Positions 43,132 to 52,368 of a DNA stretch of 64,000 nucleotides are shown here, one piece after another. Both the position numbers and the translations under genes were made by a program. Position 1 is the first letter of the stretch; each line of letters begins with the position of its first letter. The notes under the pieces are model-generated. The model worked only from the letters and a program-made list of their open reading frames with translations. It did no database searches and was not told the origin of the DNA. The DNA is from SZUA-265 sp965651905 (GTDB taxonomy: Bacteria; Myxococcota_A; Polyangia; Polyangiales; Polyangiaceae). The DNA lies in contig CBFGUG010000038.1 of NCBI GenBank assembly GCA_965651905.1, positions 1 to 64,000 of the forward strand. The letters are read 5' to 3'.

Positions 43132-44712
43132 TCAGCGTGGCGTGGCGGACCCTACCGTCTTGCGTCGACGGCCGTAGACTAACGCGGCGACTCCGACGAG
43201 CCAGCTGAGGGCTTCACGGAAGTGGATGCGTGCGGGAGCAGATGCGGTCGACGACGTGGTCGCTGGAAGTAGCCCGCTGCGTGGGGAGACTCGCGCCATG
43301 GCACAACTGGAGCCGCTCGCGGCGGTTCGTGGGGGATCACCATCGTTGCGTGAGTCGCGGCTCGGCTCACGATCGGATCGTCGTATGAACCCCGCGTCGG
43401 GCGCGGCGCTCGACGCGTCGGTGGTCGCACCCACTGCGTCATCGGGGTGATCGGGGTGATCGGGGTGATCGGGGTCATCGGGACCCGTGTTCGTTGCATT
43501 CGCTGGAGCGGTTGTGGGGTCGACCGCTGGCGACTCAGCGTCTAGCGCCGCGTCTTCGGCGGGGATCGCCGTGTCATCGCTTGATGACCCGGATTCACGC
43601 TCGGCAGCTTCGAGCTCTGCGCCCGATTGCGGCGGGAGTTCGTCGAGCCCGATGCATGCCCCTTCTTGGCAAATCTCTCCGCCCGGGCAGAAGCCTTCGT
43701 CGATTTCGCCGTCGCAGTCGTCGTCGAGGCCGTTGCAGAGCTCCTCGGTGGGTTGTCCCGGGGTGCACAACACACCGCACAGCTCGGACTTGCGTCGGCA
43801 TTCGCCCAGGCCGCAATAGAAGTTGGCGCCCTCGTCGATTTCTCCATCGCAGTCGTTGTCGACGAAATCGCACACTTCTGTGCCTTCGGGGTGAATCGTC
43901 GGGTCGAGGTAATGACAATCGTCGGCATTGTCGACGTAACCTTCCATCGGGATGCAGGCTTCGATCCAGTCCCGCTCGTAGCCGAACCCGTCGCCGTCTT
44001 CGTCCAGGTAATAAACTTGGTCGACGACGTCTTCGTCGATCTCGCCGTCACAATCGTCGTCGATCGAATTGCACAGCTCGGGTGCGCCCGGGTACTTGGT
44101 GGCGTCACCATCGTCACAGTCGCCGCTGAGCGCCGAAAACCCTGGCAAGCCGTCGCAGTCGCTCAGAAACTGTGATGTGACGCCTACGCCGTCGCCGTCC
44201 GTATCGCGGTACAGGGTTATCGCCTCACAGCCGTACGCGAGCTGGCCGTGACTGACGGTCGTGGCGTCGCCTGTTTGTCGGCCGTCGTCGTTGATCGCCA
44301 AGACCGCGACGTTGTATCTGCCCGAACCGGGTTCACTAGGCGCCGTCCATAGTAGCTGAAACGTCACTTGCCCATCGCTGGCGGCTTTGGGTTGGGTGTG
44401 GATGACGTAGTTGCCGGACACCGTGAGCGGCTCGCCCGCGGGGATCGAAAACTCTCCACCCGTCGGCAGGCTGATAGAGATGCCCGCAGCTCGCACGTTG
44501 CTGCTACTGATGACCGCCGTCAGCGTCACTTCTTCGCCCGGGGCTGGAGAGGGTGGGTCGAAGGTGAGCTCCAGTTGCGCTTCGCTGGAGCCGTGACACC
44601 CAGTGCATGAGATTTCGGTGATGCCCGCGCGGCGTGCGTGGCCCGGAACAGCGGCAAGCATCGCTGCCAAGAGCAGGCTGCTGCTCACCAGCCGTTTCCG
44701 ATATCTCGCCAC
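43132..44712 (-). CDS. MopE-like metal-binding-motif protein with CxxCH and MYXO-CTERM-like tail
   Basis: 526 residues from GTG 44712. Signal peptide, then one heme-binding-type motif 'CTGCH' (36-40), an Ig-like beta domain to ~145, then Asp/Cys repeats of the putative metal-binding (MopE) type: 'DCDDGDATKYPGAPELCNSI', 'VCDFVDNDCDGEIDEG', 'LCNGLDDDCDGEIDEG'. A linker with 'DHPDHPDHPDD' repeats precedes a C-terminal Cys, a membrane helix ('LSWLVGVAALVYG') and 'RRRK', as in MYXO-CTERM sorting tails. It is surface-exposed or outer-membrane-bound and may bind copper or calcium. It is divergent from the CxxCH gene at 45003. Confidence 0.88.
   Translation of the reverse strand: MARYRKRLVSSSLLLAAMLAAVPGHARRAGITEISCTGCHGSSEAQLELTFDPPSPAPGEEVTLTAVISSSNVRAAGISISLPTGGEFSIPAGEPLTVSGNYVIHTQPKAASDGQVTFQLLWTAPSEPGSGRYNVAVLAINDDGRQTGDATTVSHGQLAYGCEAITLYRDTDGDGVGVTSQFLSDCDGLPGFSALSGDCDDGDATKYPGAPELCNSIDDDCDGEIDEDVVDQVYYLDEDGDGFGYERDWIEACIPMEGYVDNADDCHYLDPTIHPEGTEVCDFVDNDCDGEIDEGANFYCGLGECRRKSELCGVLCTPGQPTEELCNGLDDDCDGEIDEGFCPGGEICQEGACIGLDELPPQSGAELEAAERESGSSSDDTAIPAEDAALDAESPAVDPTTAPANATNTGPDDPDHPDHPDHPDDAVGATTDASSAAPDAGFIRRSDREPSRDSRNDGDPPRTAASGSSCAMARVSPRSGLLPATTSSTASAPARIHFREALSWLVGVAALVYGRRRKTVGSATPR
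43440..43475. repeat. 9-bp in-frame repeat inside the MopE-like gene
   Basis: Three to four copies of tgatcgggg, giving the Asp-His-Pro tract. In frame, so copy number changes only the linker. Confidence 0.7.
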
Positions 44713-44720
44713 GACGTTCG

Positions 44721-44749
44721 AGTATGGCTACGTCGTATCGAAGTGTCAT
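44721..44749 (-). promoter_or_regulatory. Promoter of the MopE-like gene
   Basis: On the minus strand ATGACA (44749-44744), exactly 17 bases, CATACT (44726-44721), then eight bases to GTG 44712. A short or absent leader is implied. Confidence 0.5.
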
Positions 44750-45002
44750 CGTACGTGCCCGCGCGTATGCGTCGCCGAAGGAGGTTGTGAGCTGCGGGGC
44801 TGAGGTGACGTTGGATGTGCGGAGTTTTCTAGTCGGGCTGGCGCGAGGCGACAGCGACATTGCGGATCTTGTCCCGCACTCGGACGGGCTCAGCCATCCA
44901 CGGTTCGCCGATGAAACCAGTGTAGGGGAGCACGGATATTTCGGTCGATCGGCGTAAGCGTCGTCTTGATGTAGCGCGAGACTGCGGTCAACATTCGCTG
45001 CG

Positions 45003-45623
45003 ATGTTTCGTGACAGTACTCACCCGCGGCTCGCTTCGGGCCTCGGCTCGTTTGGTACGGTATTGGCGCGGGTTAGCGCGGGCACGCTGCTGGGACTCGG
45101 GGCGTTGCTCTGGTCCGCGGAAGCCGACGCGTCGAAGTCGTACGGGTATTACTTGATTCAGTCGTTCGACTTCAGACCCGGGTGCCAGGGGTGTCACGCG
45201 ACGGGAGAAGGCGGTGCGGGTACCGTGGTCCAGCCGTTTGGGCTGACGATGATTCGGTACGGGTTGCGGGGTGGGGATAACTTCGAGCTTCTGATTCAGA
45301 CGCTCAATGCAGTCGATATGGCTGGTGTCGACTCTGACGGCGATGGCGCGCCCGACACCGTAGAAGTGATGGACTTCGGGGATCCCAACGATCCCGAAGT
45401 ATTTCCTGAGGGGTTCGAGCCGCCAGCGGACACGGTCGATGACAGCATGATGCCAGCTGCTGACCCCGCGGGCGGCTCGCCCGCTCCTCCCCCCGAATCG
45501 GGCTGTCGTGTGTCCCAAGCTGGAGCGGTGCCTCACTCTGGCTTGCTTTTGGGCGGCTTTCGGGTCCTCGCGTTTCTTGCCCTCGCCGGCGTCATCTGGA
45601 GGCGTCGCAAGCCGAGGAAGTAG
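45003..45623 (+). CDS. Single-CxxCH periplasmic protein with MYXO-CTERM-like tail
   Basis: 206 residues. Signal or membrane helix at ~25-43, 'CQGCH' (61-65) as a possible c-type heme site, a helical region, then a calcium-loop-like 'DSDGDGAPDTVEVMDFGDP', a Pro/Asp linker and a tail 'ESGCRVSQAG', membrane helix ('LLLGGFRVLAFLALAGVIW') and 'RRRKPRK'. It shares the CxxCH and the tail type with the divergent MopE-like protein, suggesting both are exported and anchored together. A methionine axial ligand is not evident, so heme binding is unproven. Confidence 0.8.
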   Translation: MFRDSTHPRLASGLGSFGTVLARVSAGTLLGLGALLWSAEADASKSYGYYLIQSFDFRPGCQGCHATGEGGAGTVVQPFGLTMIRYGLRGGDNFELLIQTLNAVDMAGVDSDGDGAPDTVEVMDFGDPNDPEVFPEGFEPPADTVDDSMMPAADPAGGSPAPPPESGCRVSQAGAVPHSGLLLGGFRVLAFLALAGVIWRRRKPRK

Positions 45624-46098
45624 TGCTCCAGAGTGTACACGGCGTGACCCATGTGGGGCCGCCGCCTACGCTAGCGCGCGCGGGTGCCGTGTTGCGTCGC
45701 GTCGTGCCAGTCTTCGGCCATCGCGTTGACTCCTACGACCAGGCGAGTAGTTCGCATAAACCGTCGCGATTCGAGGACAATTTCCGCACTTTTCAGATTC
45801 CGATGGAATCGTGCCTGACGTGTGGAACGGCTCCGCGCTTTGATGCGCGGAAGCGCCTGGATGCGTTGCGCGGGGACCAACTCGGGTGTCAACTAGTCTG
45901 GTCGCTTCATGGGGCTACGAACGCCGTTCGGCCCCACAGGTTCACACGATTTGTCGCACGACGGTTGGGTGCCTGGCGATGGGCCGCAGCGTTACCGTCT
46001 TCACAGTCCAAAGGCGTCACACGACCGGGACACAGAAGTTCTCAGTTCAGCTTCAGCCAGACCAGCTTCAGCCAGTAAGATCAGTTCAGGAGGAGTCT
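45624..46098. other. Gap before the DUF1592 operon
   Basis: No supported gene. Near its end the 13-mer cagcttcagccag occurs twice (46048 and 46063), and AGGAGG at 46089 serves the DUF1592 gene. The long leader could carry regulatory RNA structure. Confidence 0.5.
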
Positions 46099-48045
46099 AT
46101 GTATCAACGGATAAGCGGAATAGCCTTCGCAGCGGCCCTCCTAGCCGGCTGCTCTGGCGATCTCGGGGGGCCTACTCCTGTGGATTCGGACGACGGGGCC
46201 GCGTCGGGGACCGACGACGGAATGGGCGCCAGCGCGGGCGGTTCAGAGGCCGAGGTGGTCAGGTCCACCATCAACGACGATGGCACCATCACCATCGAGC
46301 GAGCGGACGGCAGCACCGAGACGCTCGACGGAGAGGGTAACGTGATCGACTCAACTCCCGCTACCGACGATGGCCCGGGCGTCGGCGGCGATGGTCCGAC
46401 TGACGACGGTGTCGGCGTGGGTGGATCCGACGATGGCGTGGGTGATGGGGCAGGGCTCGGCGAGACCGACGTGCAGGTTCCCGAAGGTGTGCCTGCTGCA
46501 GAGTGCACCCCAGGCACTCCCGAAGGCACGCAGATTCCACGGTTGACCAACCGCCAGTACGACAACACCGTCGAGGCGCTCATTGGTGTAAACCTGGGGC
46601 TGACCGCTTCCACGTTGCAGGCGGACAGCAAAGGCAACATGGATGCGCGCAGTTGGGATTCGTACCAGACCGCCGCTGCGACGATCGCGTCAACCATCAT
46701 CACTGACGCGACCGCGCGCGCGAACGTGATCAGTTGCACGACGGCTGACGCAGCTTGCGCAAGCGACATCATCTCGAACTTCGGCGCGAAAGTGTTTCGG
46801 CGTCCTCTGACCGCAGATGAGGTTGCCCACTACGAGGCGCTGTTCAACGACACTGCGCTGACCGAGAGCGGCACTTTCGACGACCAGATCCAGTTGGTCC
46901 TCGAAGCGATGTTTCAGTCGCCCTACTTCTTGACCCTCGCAGAGTTCTACGAAGGTGGCGTGTCCACCGACGCCGACGGCTCCGAGCGTTTCGCACTCGA
47001 TGACTACGAACTCGCGTCTCGGCTCTCTTACATGTTGTGGGATTCGATGCCCGACCAGGCCTTGTTCGATGCTGCAGCTGCGGGTTCGTTGACTGGCGGA
47101 ACGGGGATCACGGAACAAGCGACCCGCATGCTCCAAGACGACCGAGCCAAAGGCCTCGTGCAGCGACTGCACATGAACTACATGCGCATGGGCCAAAACA
47201 CCCGCTGGGTCGGTTACGAGCGCGATGCTGCGAAGTACCCCCACTACAGCCCGACGCAGATCGACGCCATCGCCCAGGAGACGGTTGCAGTGGCCGAGAA
47301 CGTCGTGTTCTCGGGCGGTACGTTCTCGGACCTGATGACTACGACGGTCGGCTACGTGAACGCTGACACTGCGCCGCTTTATGGGCTCGACCCCAGCGCC
47401 TACGGGGCGAACCTGACGGAAGTCGACCTCGGCGCCGAGCGTCCTGGCATTCTGACCCGCGCGGGTTGGTTGGCGGCTAACGCGTACGGCAATCGTACTT
47501 CGCCGATCCACCGCGGCGCCTTCATCATGAAGGACGTCCTGTGCATGCCGATGGGTAACCCAGACCCAGAAGCTGCGCTGACCCCACTGCCTACGGACGA
47601 TGGTCTCGTGACCAACCGCGAGCGCACGGCGGCGCAAACGTCGATCGCTCCCGACTGTGTGGCTTGTCACGAAACGTTGATCAATCCACCGGGCTTTGCG
47701 CTCGAGGGCTTCGATGCGGCGGGTGGCGTACAAACGATGGACAACGGCGTAGCCATCGACACCACTGCGAAGGTGGTGGTGGGCTCTCAGCAAGTCGACG
47801 TCAGTGGCGCTGCTGATCTGATGGCCGCCATCGGCGCATCCCCGCAGGCCATGCGTTGTTACACGGAGAACTGGGTGACGATCGCCTACAACCGTGTTCT
47901 CTCAGGTGAAGATGTCTGCACGGTCGACGACATCGCAGGCAAGATGGCTGCCGACCCGACGTACACCGTCACCAACCTGATTACCGACTTGGCCACGGTC
48001 GAGTCTTTCCGTTACCGCGCACACGAAACCGAGGTGGCACAGTGA
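46099..48045 (+). CDS. DUF1592/DUF1588 domain lipoprotein
   Basis: 648 residues. Lipobox 'ALLAGC' (Cys18), a ~110-residue Gly/Asp linker, then domains in the usual order: DUF1587 ('IPRLTNRQYDNTVEALIGV'), DUF1595 ('FGAKVFRRPLTADEVAHYEALF'), DUF1592 ('LVLEAMFQSPYFLTLAEF', 'YELASRLSYMLWDSMPD'), DUF1588 ('RAGWLAANAYGNRTSPIHRG', with 'CVACH' at 520-524) and DUF1585 at the end. The CxxCH suggests c-type heme. Planctomycetes and Myxococcota encode many; the role is unknown. AGGAGG precedes ATG 46099. Confidence 0.93.
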   Translation: MYQRISGIAFAAALLAGCSGDLGGPTPVDSDDGAASGTDDGMGASAGGSEAEVVRSTINDDGTITIERADGSTETLDGEGNVIDSTPATDDGPGVGGDGPTDDGVGVGGSDDGVGDGAGLGETDVQVPEGVPAAECTPGTPEGTQIPRLTNRQYDNTVEALIGVNLGLTASTLQADSKGNMDARSWDSYQTAAATIASTIITDATARANVISCTTADAACASDIISNFGAKVFRRPLTADEVAHYEALFNDTALTESGTFDDQIQLVLEAMFQSPYFLTLAEFYEGGVSTDADGSERFALDDYELASRLSYMLWDSMPDQALFDAAAAGSLTGGTGITEQATRMLQDDRAKGLVQRLHMNYMRMGQNTRWVGYERDAAKYPHYSPTQIDAIAQETVAVAENVVFSGGTFSDLMTTTVGYVNADTAPLYGLDPSAYGANLTEVDLGAERPGILTRAGWLAANAYGNRTSPIHRGAFIMKDVLCMPMGNPDPEAALTPLPTDDGLVTNRERTAAQTSIAPDCVACHETLINPPGFALEGFDAAGGVQTMDNGVAIDTTAKVVVGSQQVDVSGAADLMAAIGASPQAMRCYTENWVTIAYNRVLSGEDVCTVDDIAGKMAADPTYTVTNLITDLATVESFRYRAHETEVAQ

Positions 48046-49571
48046 TGAACCGAAGAAGATTCCTACAGGGCTTTGGCGGCGCTGCTCTGGCCGCACCCTT
48101 CCTGCCGTCGTTGGCGCCCAAGGCCGTTCGCGCTCAAGACAATCCGTTCGCGCAGCGGTTGGTGATGTACTTCACCCACAACGGGTGTTTGCTCGACAAC
48201 TACCGCACATCTGAACGTAGTGGCGCGTTGAACCTCTCGGGGCTCGACACGTTCGCTGACCTGGTCGGTCTCGAGAGCAAGATGACGCAGATCCGCGGGC
48301 TCGCGATGTTCCCCCGCGGTACCAGCGTCACCCTAGGCGGCACGACGATTTACTTCGACCCGCACGATCAGGGTACGGCTTCCAAGTTGACGGCTGCCCC
48401 CAACGACAACAGCAACAAGTGGGCACTGGGTCGATCGTTCGATCATGTCATTGCGGAAATGGTCAACCCGGGTGCAGACAAGACCCCCTTGGTCTTTTCC
48501 CCGACGGGTTCGGGCTTCCAGGACGTCAAGACCGTGCTGTCGTACAAGGTCGCGGGCGACGGTACGGCGTTCAGTCCCGAGGGCAACCCGAGCAAGATCT
48601 ACAGCTCGCTCACGGGTCTGTTCACCGAAGGCACTGCTGCGCCCACCACTGAAGCAGACTGGACTGTGCTTCGTGGCCAGAGCATTCTCGACGTCACTCG
48701 TGACGACGTGATGACCCTGTCTGGCAAGAACATCAGCCCCGCCGACAAGGCTCGCTTGGACGCTTGGGCAGAGCTGTTGCGCGGCGTCGAACAGGTGATC
48801 GTGCCTGGTGAGTGCAACGCCGAAGTAGCGGCGGCGCTCAACATCAACGACGAAACCGTCCCACCCGACTCGGGTGGGGGTGGCGGCGGTGGTGGGTTCG
48901 GCGGCGGCGGCTTCGGCGGCGGTGGCAACACCGAAGTGCAGATGACCACGGGCATGCTCACGCTGCAGAACCTGGCCGCGCTCACGATGATCTGCGACGC
49001 GAACCGCGTCATCTTGCAGCACAACCAGAGCTTCGTGACCTACAACTTCGACGGCATGAGCACCCCCGCCGATCACCACGGCATTTCGCACCGTACGGGT
49101 AGCGCAGCCGTGGGTGGCGACACCTACGATCCCGAGTACTACGAACCCTTCATCAAGGTCATCGACGACTGGTTGGGCAAGAAGTACGCGCAGCTCGTCA
49201 AGATCCTGGACAGTATCCCAGAGGGCGACGGGACGTTGCTCGACAACACGGCGACGATGTGGCTGCCCGAGTTGGGCGATGGCGAAGCGCACAACAACGA
49301 CGACTTGCCGATCACCATTGCCGGCAACATGGGCGGCTTCCTGAAGTCGGGCGAGATCATCGACGTCAGTCCTCCATCGGACTCGAGCGGCGGCCAGTTC
49401 GGCGGCGGCTTCGGCGGCGGGTTCGGCAGCGGCGGTACGCCACTCAACAAGCTGTACGTCACTTTGGGTCAAGGGCTCGGAGCCGACATCAACGAGTTCG
49501 GCATGGCCGACAGCAACGACGTCGACGCGGGCATCACGGATCCCGGCCCGCTCGCAGAGCTGATCGCATAG
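48045..49571 (+). CDS. DUF1552 family Tat-secreted protein
   Basis: 508 residues from ATG 48045, which shares one base with the upstream stop (TGATG). Twin-arginine signal 'NRRRFLQGFGGAALAAPFLP'. DUF1552 features: 'RLVMYFTHNGCLLDNYR', 'HRTGSAAV', 'DDWLGKKYAQLVKIL', 'LWLPELGDGE'-like 'MWLPELGDGEAHNNDDLP'. It contains two unusual Gly-rich inserts ('SGGGGGGGGFGGGGFGGGG' and 'GGGFGGGFGSGG'). It is always found with DUF1592-type partners in this phylum and probably works with the preceding protein in the periplasm. A terminator follows. Confidence 0.92.
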   Translation: MNRRRFLQGFGGAALAAPFLPSLAPKAVRAQDNPFAQRLVMYFTHNGCLLDNYRTSERSGALNLSGLDTFADLVGLESKMTQIRGLAMFPRGTSVTLGGTTIYFDPHDQGTASKLTAAPNDNSNKWALGRSFDHVIAEMVNPGADKTPLVFSPTGSGFQDVKTVLSYKVAGDGTAFSPEGNPSKIYSSLTGLFTEGTAAPTTEADWTVLRGQSILDVTRDDVMTLSGKNISPADKARLDAWAELLRGVEQVIVPGECNAEVAAALNINDETVPPDSGGGGGGGGFGGGGFGGGGNTEVQMTTGMLTLQNLAALTMICDANRVILQHNQSFVTYNFDGMSTPADHHGISHRTGSAAVGGDTYDPEYYEPFIKVIDDWLGKKYAQLVKILDSIPEGDGTLLDNTATMWLPELGDGEAHNNDDLPITIAGNMGGFLKSGEIIDVSPPSDSSGGQFGGGFGGGFGSGGTPLNKLYVTLGQGLGADINEFGMADSNDVDAGITDPGPLAELIA

Positions 49572-49606
49572 CGTCATCTCGCAAGACTCACGCGAGTCGA
49601 GAAACG

Positions 49607-49636
49607 AGAAAGCCCTCCGATTCGGGGGGCTTTCTT
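49607..49636 (+). terminator. Rho-independent terminator of the DUF1592-DUF1552 operon
   Basis: AGAAAGCCC with CTCC pairs with GGGGGGCTTTCT around a short loop, 36 bases after the DUF1552 stop. The A- and T-rich base of the stem means it could act in both directions, also serving the convergent aldo/keto reductase gene. Confidence 0.85.
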
Positions 49637-49669
49637 GCGTCATGGGAAGCTTTTCGCGAGCGTCAGGCG

Positions 49670-50647
49670 TCAGCGCGCGCCGTAGTGGTGGTCCGTACCC
49701 TCTTCGCTGCGGTCGGTGGCGGGCGGGGGCTCGGGGGAGAGGGCGCTGATGGCTGCCCGGGTCTCCGCGTCCAACGTGAGCTCGGCCGCGGCCAGCGCGG
49801 GCTTCAGTTGTTCGAGATTCCGCGCTCCGATCAACGGCGCGGTAACGGCGGGATGTGAAGCGACCCAGGCGATGGCCAACGTCACCGGGTGGATGCCGCG
49901 CTCCTTTGCGAGCTGGGTGAACGCTTCGGCGATTTCGAAGTTCGAGGGCGCGCCGTAGCGCGTCGAGTACATCGCGTTGCTCGTCAGTCGTCCGTCCGCT
50001 GGGCGGCTTTCTTTGCCGTACTTGCCACTCAGTAGCCCACCGCCCAACGGACTGTACGGAAACACGGCGAGGTCTTCAGAGCGAGCCATCGGCAGTAGCT
50101 CGACTTCTGCCTGGCGTTTGACCAGGTTGTACATCGGCTGGATTGCGGCAAGTGGCGACCAGCCGCGCCGTTCCTGTATCCCCACGGCACGGGCAACCTG
50201 CCACGCTGCGAAGTTGCTCGCGGCCGGGTAGAGGATTTTCCCCGATTGCACCAAGTGTTCGAGCGCACGCAGGCTTTCTTCGAGAGCCGTCTCTTCGTCG
50301 AAGCGGTGTAAGAAAAAGATGTCGATGCGGTCGGTATCGAGGCGTCGCAGACTCGCTTCCACGGCGCTGACTAGATGGAGTCGAGAGCTACCACGCGCGT
50401 TTTCAGCCGTACTCGTGGGGAAGAACGCTTTGCTGGTGATCAGCACGTCATCGCGACACGACTTGACCAACTTGCCGAGAATTTGCTCCGCGCGGCCCTG
50501 GTTGTAGACGTTGGCGCAGTCGAACAGATTGATCCCAGCATCACGGCAGCGAGTGAACAGCTGGGTGCTCGTTACTTCGTCCGCGTCTCCGCCGAAGCTC
50601 ATGGTGCCGAAACCCAAACGGGAGACGCGCACGCCCGTATTGCCCAT
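49670..50647 (-). CDS. Aldo/keto reductase
   Basis: 325 residues from ATG 50647. NADPH-dependent reductase of the AKR superfamily with catalytic tetrad Asp43, Tyr48 ('LFDCANVYNQGRAEQILGK'), Lys73 ('ITSKAFF') and His114 ('IDIFFLHRFD'). C-terminal cofactor loop 'APLIGARNLEQL'. The sequence resembles the large group related to potassium channel beta-subunits and YajO/Tas-like enzymes. Substrate unknown. The frame extends upstream through a short tandem repeat and is unlikely to be translated there. Convergent with the DUF1552 gene. Confidence 0.92.
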   Translation of the reverse strand: MGNTGVRVSRLGFGTMSFGGDADEVTSTQLFTRCRDAGINLFDCANVYNQGRAEQILGKLVKSCRDDVLITSKAFFPTSTAENARGSSRLHLVSAVEASLRRLDTDRIDIFFLHRFDEETALEESLRALEHLVQSGKILYPAASNFAAWQVARAVGIQERRGWSPLAAIQPMYNLVKRQAEVELLPMARSEDLAVFPYSPLGGGLLSGKYGKESRPADGRLTSNAMYSTRYGAPSNFEIAEAFTQLAKERGIHPVTLAIAWVASHPAVTAPLIGARNLEQLKPALAAAELTLDAETRAAISALSPEPPPATDRSEEGTDHHYGAR

Positions 50648-50714
50648 GAACGCGAAATTCACGAAACGCAGCGTCGCATGAATGGGCCCCGTGACACCAC
50701 CCTGGCGCAGTCGG

Positions 50715-50749
50715 GCAGTCAGTAGCCGCGCAGTCAGTAGCCGCGCAGT
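50715..50749. repeat. 15-bp direct repeat
   Basis: gcagtcagtagccgc at 50715 and 50730 with a partial third copy. It lies between the aldo/keto reductase start and the receiver-protein stop. Confidence 0.7.
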
Positions 50750-50777
50750 GCGCGGCATGCCTGCGTTTCCTAGCCGT

Positions 50778-51566
50778 TCACTTGGTGAGGCGCGCGATCT
50801 CTTCTTTGATCAGCGTTTCAGCTAGCGCTGGTACCACTTCCCAAACCGCCTGCTCGACCACTTCTTTCGACAGCGCTAGCACACCAGCCACCTGATCAGG
50901 CGTCAGCCCGAGCGCGTGCAGACGCCCCTCCAAGTTCGCTGCGGCTCCATTGCCTGGAGCGGCCGAGGGCTCGTTCGATGGCGGGATGGTGACGGCCTCA
51001 ATTTCTTCAACTTCGTCGTCCCGCGACGCATTCGTCTCCCAGGGAGCAGGCTCGGGTTCGAGTCCCCGTGAAGCTCCCGCTGAGACGGGAGACTCTGGCT
51101 CCAACAGCGGAGGCTGGGATTCGGGTTCGAGAACGGGGACTTGAGACTCGGGTTGTAACACTGGAACGTCGGGTTCCAGCACAGGTGGTTCGGAAGCCGC
51201 CAGGGGTGCCCCAGAAAGCTGCCCGATCCTGTCGATGATGGTCTGGGTGTCGAACGGTTTGTCGACATTACCCAGCGCTCCAGCTGCCGCACCTTGCGCT
51301 GCGTCGTACGGGTTCTGTTTACTGGTCAGTAGCAGGACCTGGGTGCTCGGGAATTCCGACTTGATGCGTCGACACAGGTCGTAGCCACCCGCACCGCCTT
51401 CCAGCCCAGCGTCAATCAGCGCGATCTCAGCGCGAACGTTGAACAGCTTGTCGATGGCCTCTTGCGCGTTTGCGGCGAGTACCGTGTTGAGATCTTCACC
51501 TGCAAAGGTGATCTCGATCACCTTTCGCATGGTTTTGCTGTCGTCGACGGCCAGTAGCGTGGTCAA
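50778..51566 (-). CDS. Response-regulator receiver protein with long Pro/Glu linker
   Basis: 262 residues. Receiver domain ~1-118 with acid pocket Asp8/Asp9, phospho-acceptor Asp52 ('IALIDAG'), Thr/Ser at 'LLLTSK' and Lys103 ('NVDKPF'). A linker of 'PVLEPESQ'-type repeats follows to ~205, then a conserved ~50-residue helical end ('LGLTPDQVAGVLALSKEVVEQAVWEVVPALAETLIKEEIARL'). That C-terminal helix resembles polar-hub and myxobacterial signalling proteins, suggesting a protein-interaction tail rather than DNA binding. No kinase gene is adjacent. Confidence 0.88.
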   Translation of the reverse strand: MTTLLAVDDSKTMRKVIEITFAGEDLNTVLAANAQEAIDKLFNVRAEIALIDAGLEGGAGGYDLCRRIKSEFPSTQVLLLTSKQNPYDAAQGAAAGALGNVDKPFDTQTIIDRIGQLSGAPLAASEPPVLEPDVPVLQPESQVPVLEPESQPPLLEPESPVSAGASRGLEPEPAPWETNASRDDEVEEIEAVTIPPSNEPSAAPGNGAAANLEGRLHALGLTPDQVAGVLALSKEVVEQAVWEVVPALAETLIKEEIARLTK

Positions 51567-51795
51567 AGGGGGCCTCCCGAAGTTAGCCTTAGGCTGGGAT
51601 TTGAATCATCAAATCTAGCCGAAAGTCTGTCAAGGTTTGCCCCATTTTCCGGCACTTGGCCTTTCTTGGGCCAGTTTTCGGCGAACTTGCGCAGCCTCGA
51701 AGGCTAGATCACGCGCAGATCGCTCGCCGTTTGCCCCTGTTGCCCCCACACGGACCGACTTGACCTCCTGGGTCACGAGGGGCTAAGCCGCCCCC

Positions 51796-52368
51796 ATGCG
51801 TTCTGCCCCCTTGCGCCCCCTGCTCTCCACCCTGGCCGTCGGCACCCTGGTGATGTCGTCCGCAACGTTGCTGGCTGATGGTGCGACGAAGATTGCGGTC
51901 GTCGATACCCAGCGCGCGGTGATGGAGAGCGAAGATGGCTTGCGCATGCGCGCTACCCTCAAGAAGTTGTTCGACGAGCGACAGCTCGAGATAGATCGTA
52001 AGCAGAACGACCTGCAGAAGGAGCGCGAAGAACTCGAAAAGCAGCGCACCGTGCTCAGCCCTCAAGCGCTCGCAGAACGCGCAGAGAAGTGGCAGCTGGA
52101 AGTGGCGCAAGTGCAGCAGATGTTCGGTGAGTACAACCAAGAGCTGCAAAAGAAGCAGAACGAGCTGATGCAGCCGATCTTGAAAGACTCGCTGGCGGTC
52201 GTGCAAAAGCTGGCAACCGAGCGCGGTTTCGTGTTGGTCATCGACAAGCAGGCAGTGCCCTACGTCCGCGCTGATCTGGATCTGACCAATCAAGTGATCG
52301 AGATCCACAACGGCGGGGCGCCTGCGGCCACGCCCGCTGCGAAACCCGCCCCAGCTACCAAGAAGTAA
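51796..52368 (+). CDS. Skp/OmpH family periplasmic chaperone
   Basis: 190 residues. Signal peptide to about 'SSATLLADG' (residue 29), then 'KIAVVDTQRAVMESEDGLRMRATLKKLF', a long coiled-coil hairpin ('KQNDLQKEREELEKQR', 'YNQELQKKQNELMQPIL') and the returning strand 'ERGFVLVIDKQAVPYVRADLDLT', the Skp/OmpH layout. These proteins carry unfolded outer-membrane proteins through the periplasm. A Pro/Ala/Lys tail ends the protein. In many genomes it sits by bamA or lpx genes; here it stands alone. ATG 51796 begins the signal directly. Confidence 0.9.
   Translation: MRSAPLRPLLSTLAVGTLVMSSATLLADGATKIAVVDTQRAVMESEDGLRMRATLKKLFDERQLEIDRKQNDLQKEREELEKQRTVLSPQALAERAEKWQLEVAQVQQMFGEYNQELQKKQNELMQPILKDSLAVVQKLATERGFVLVIDKQAVPYVRADLDLTNQVIEIHNGGAPAATPAAKPAPATKK

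Noticed and set aside
48333..49643. 436-codon minus-strand ORF opposite DUF1552
   Set aside because: Composition is of a shadow frame; the plus-strand gene has a Tat signal and family motifs.
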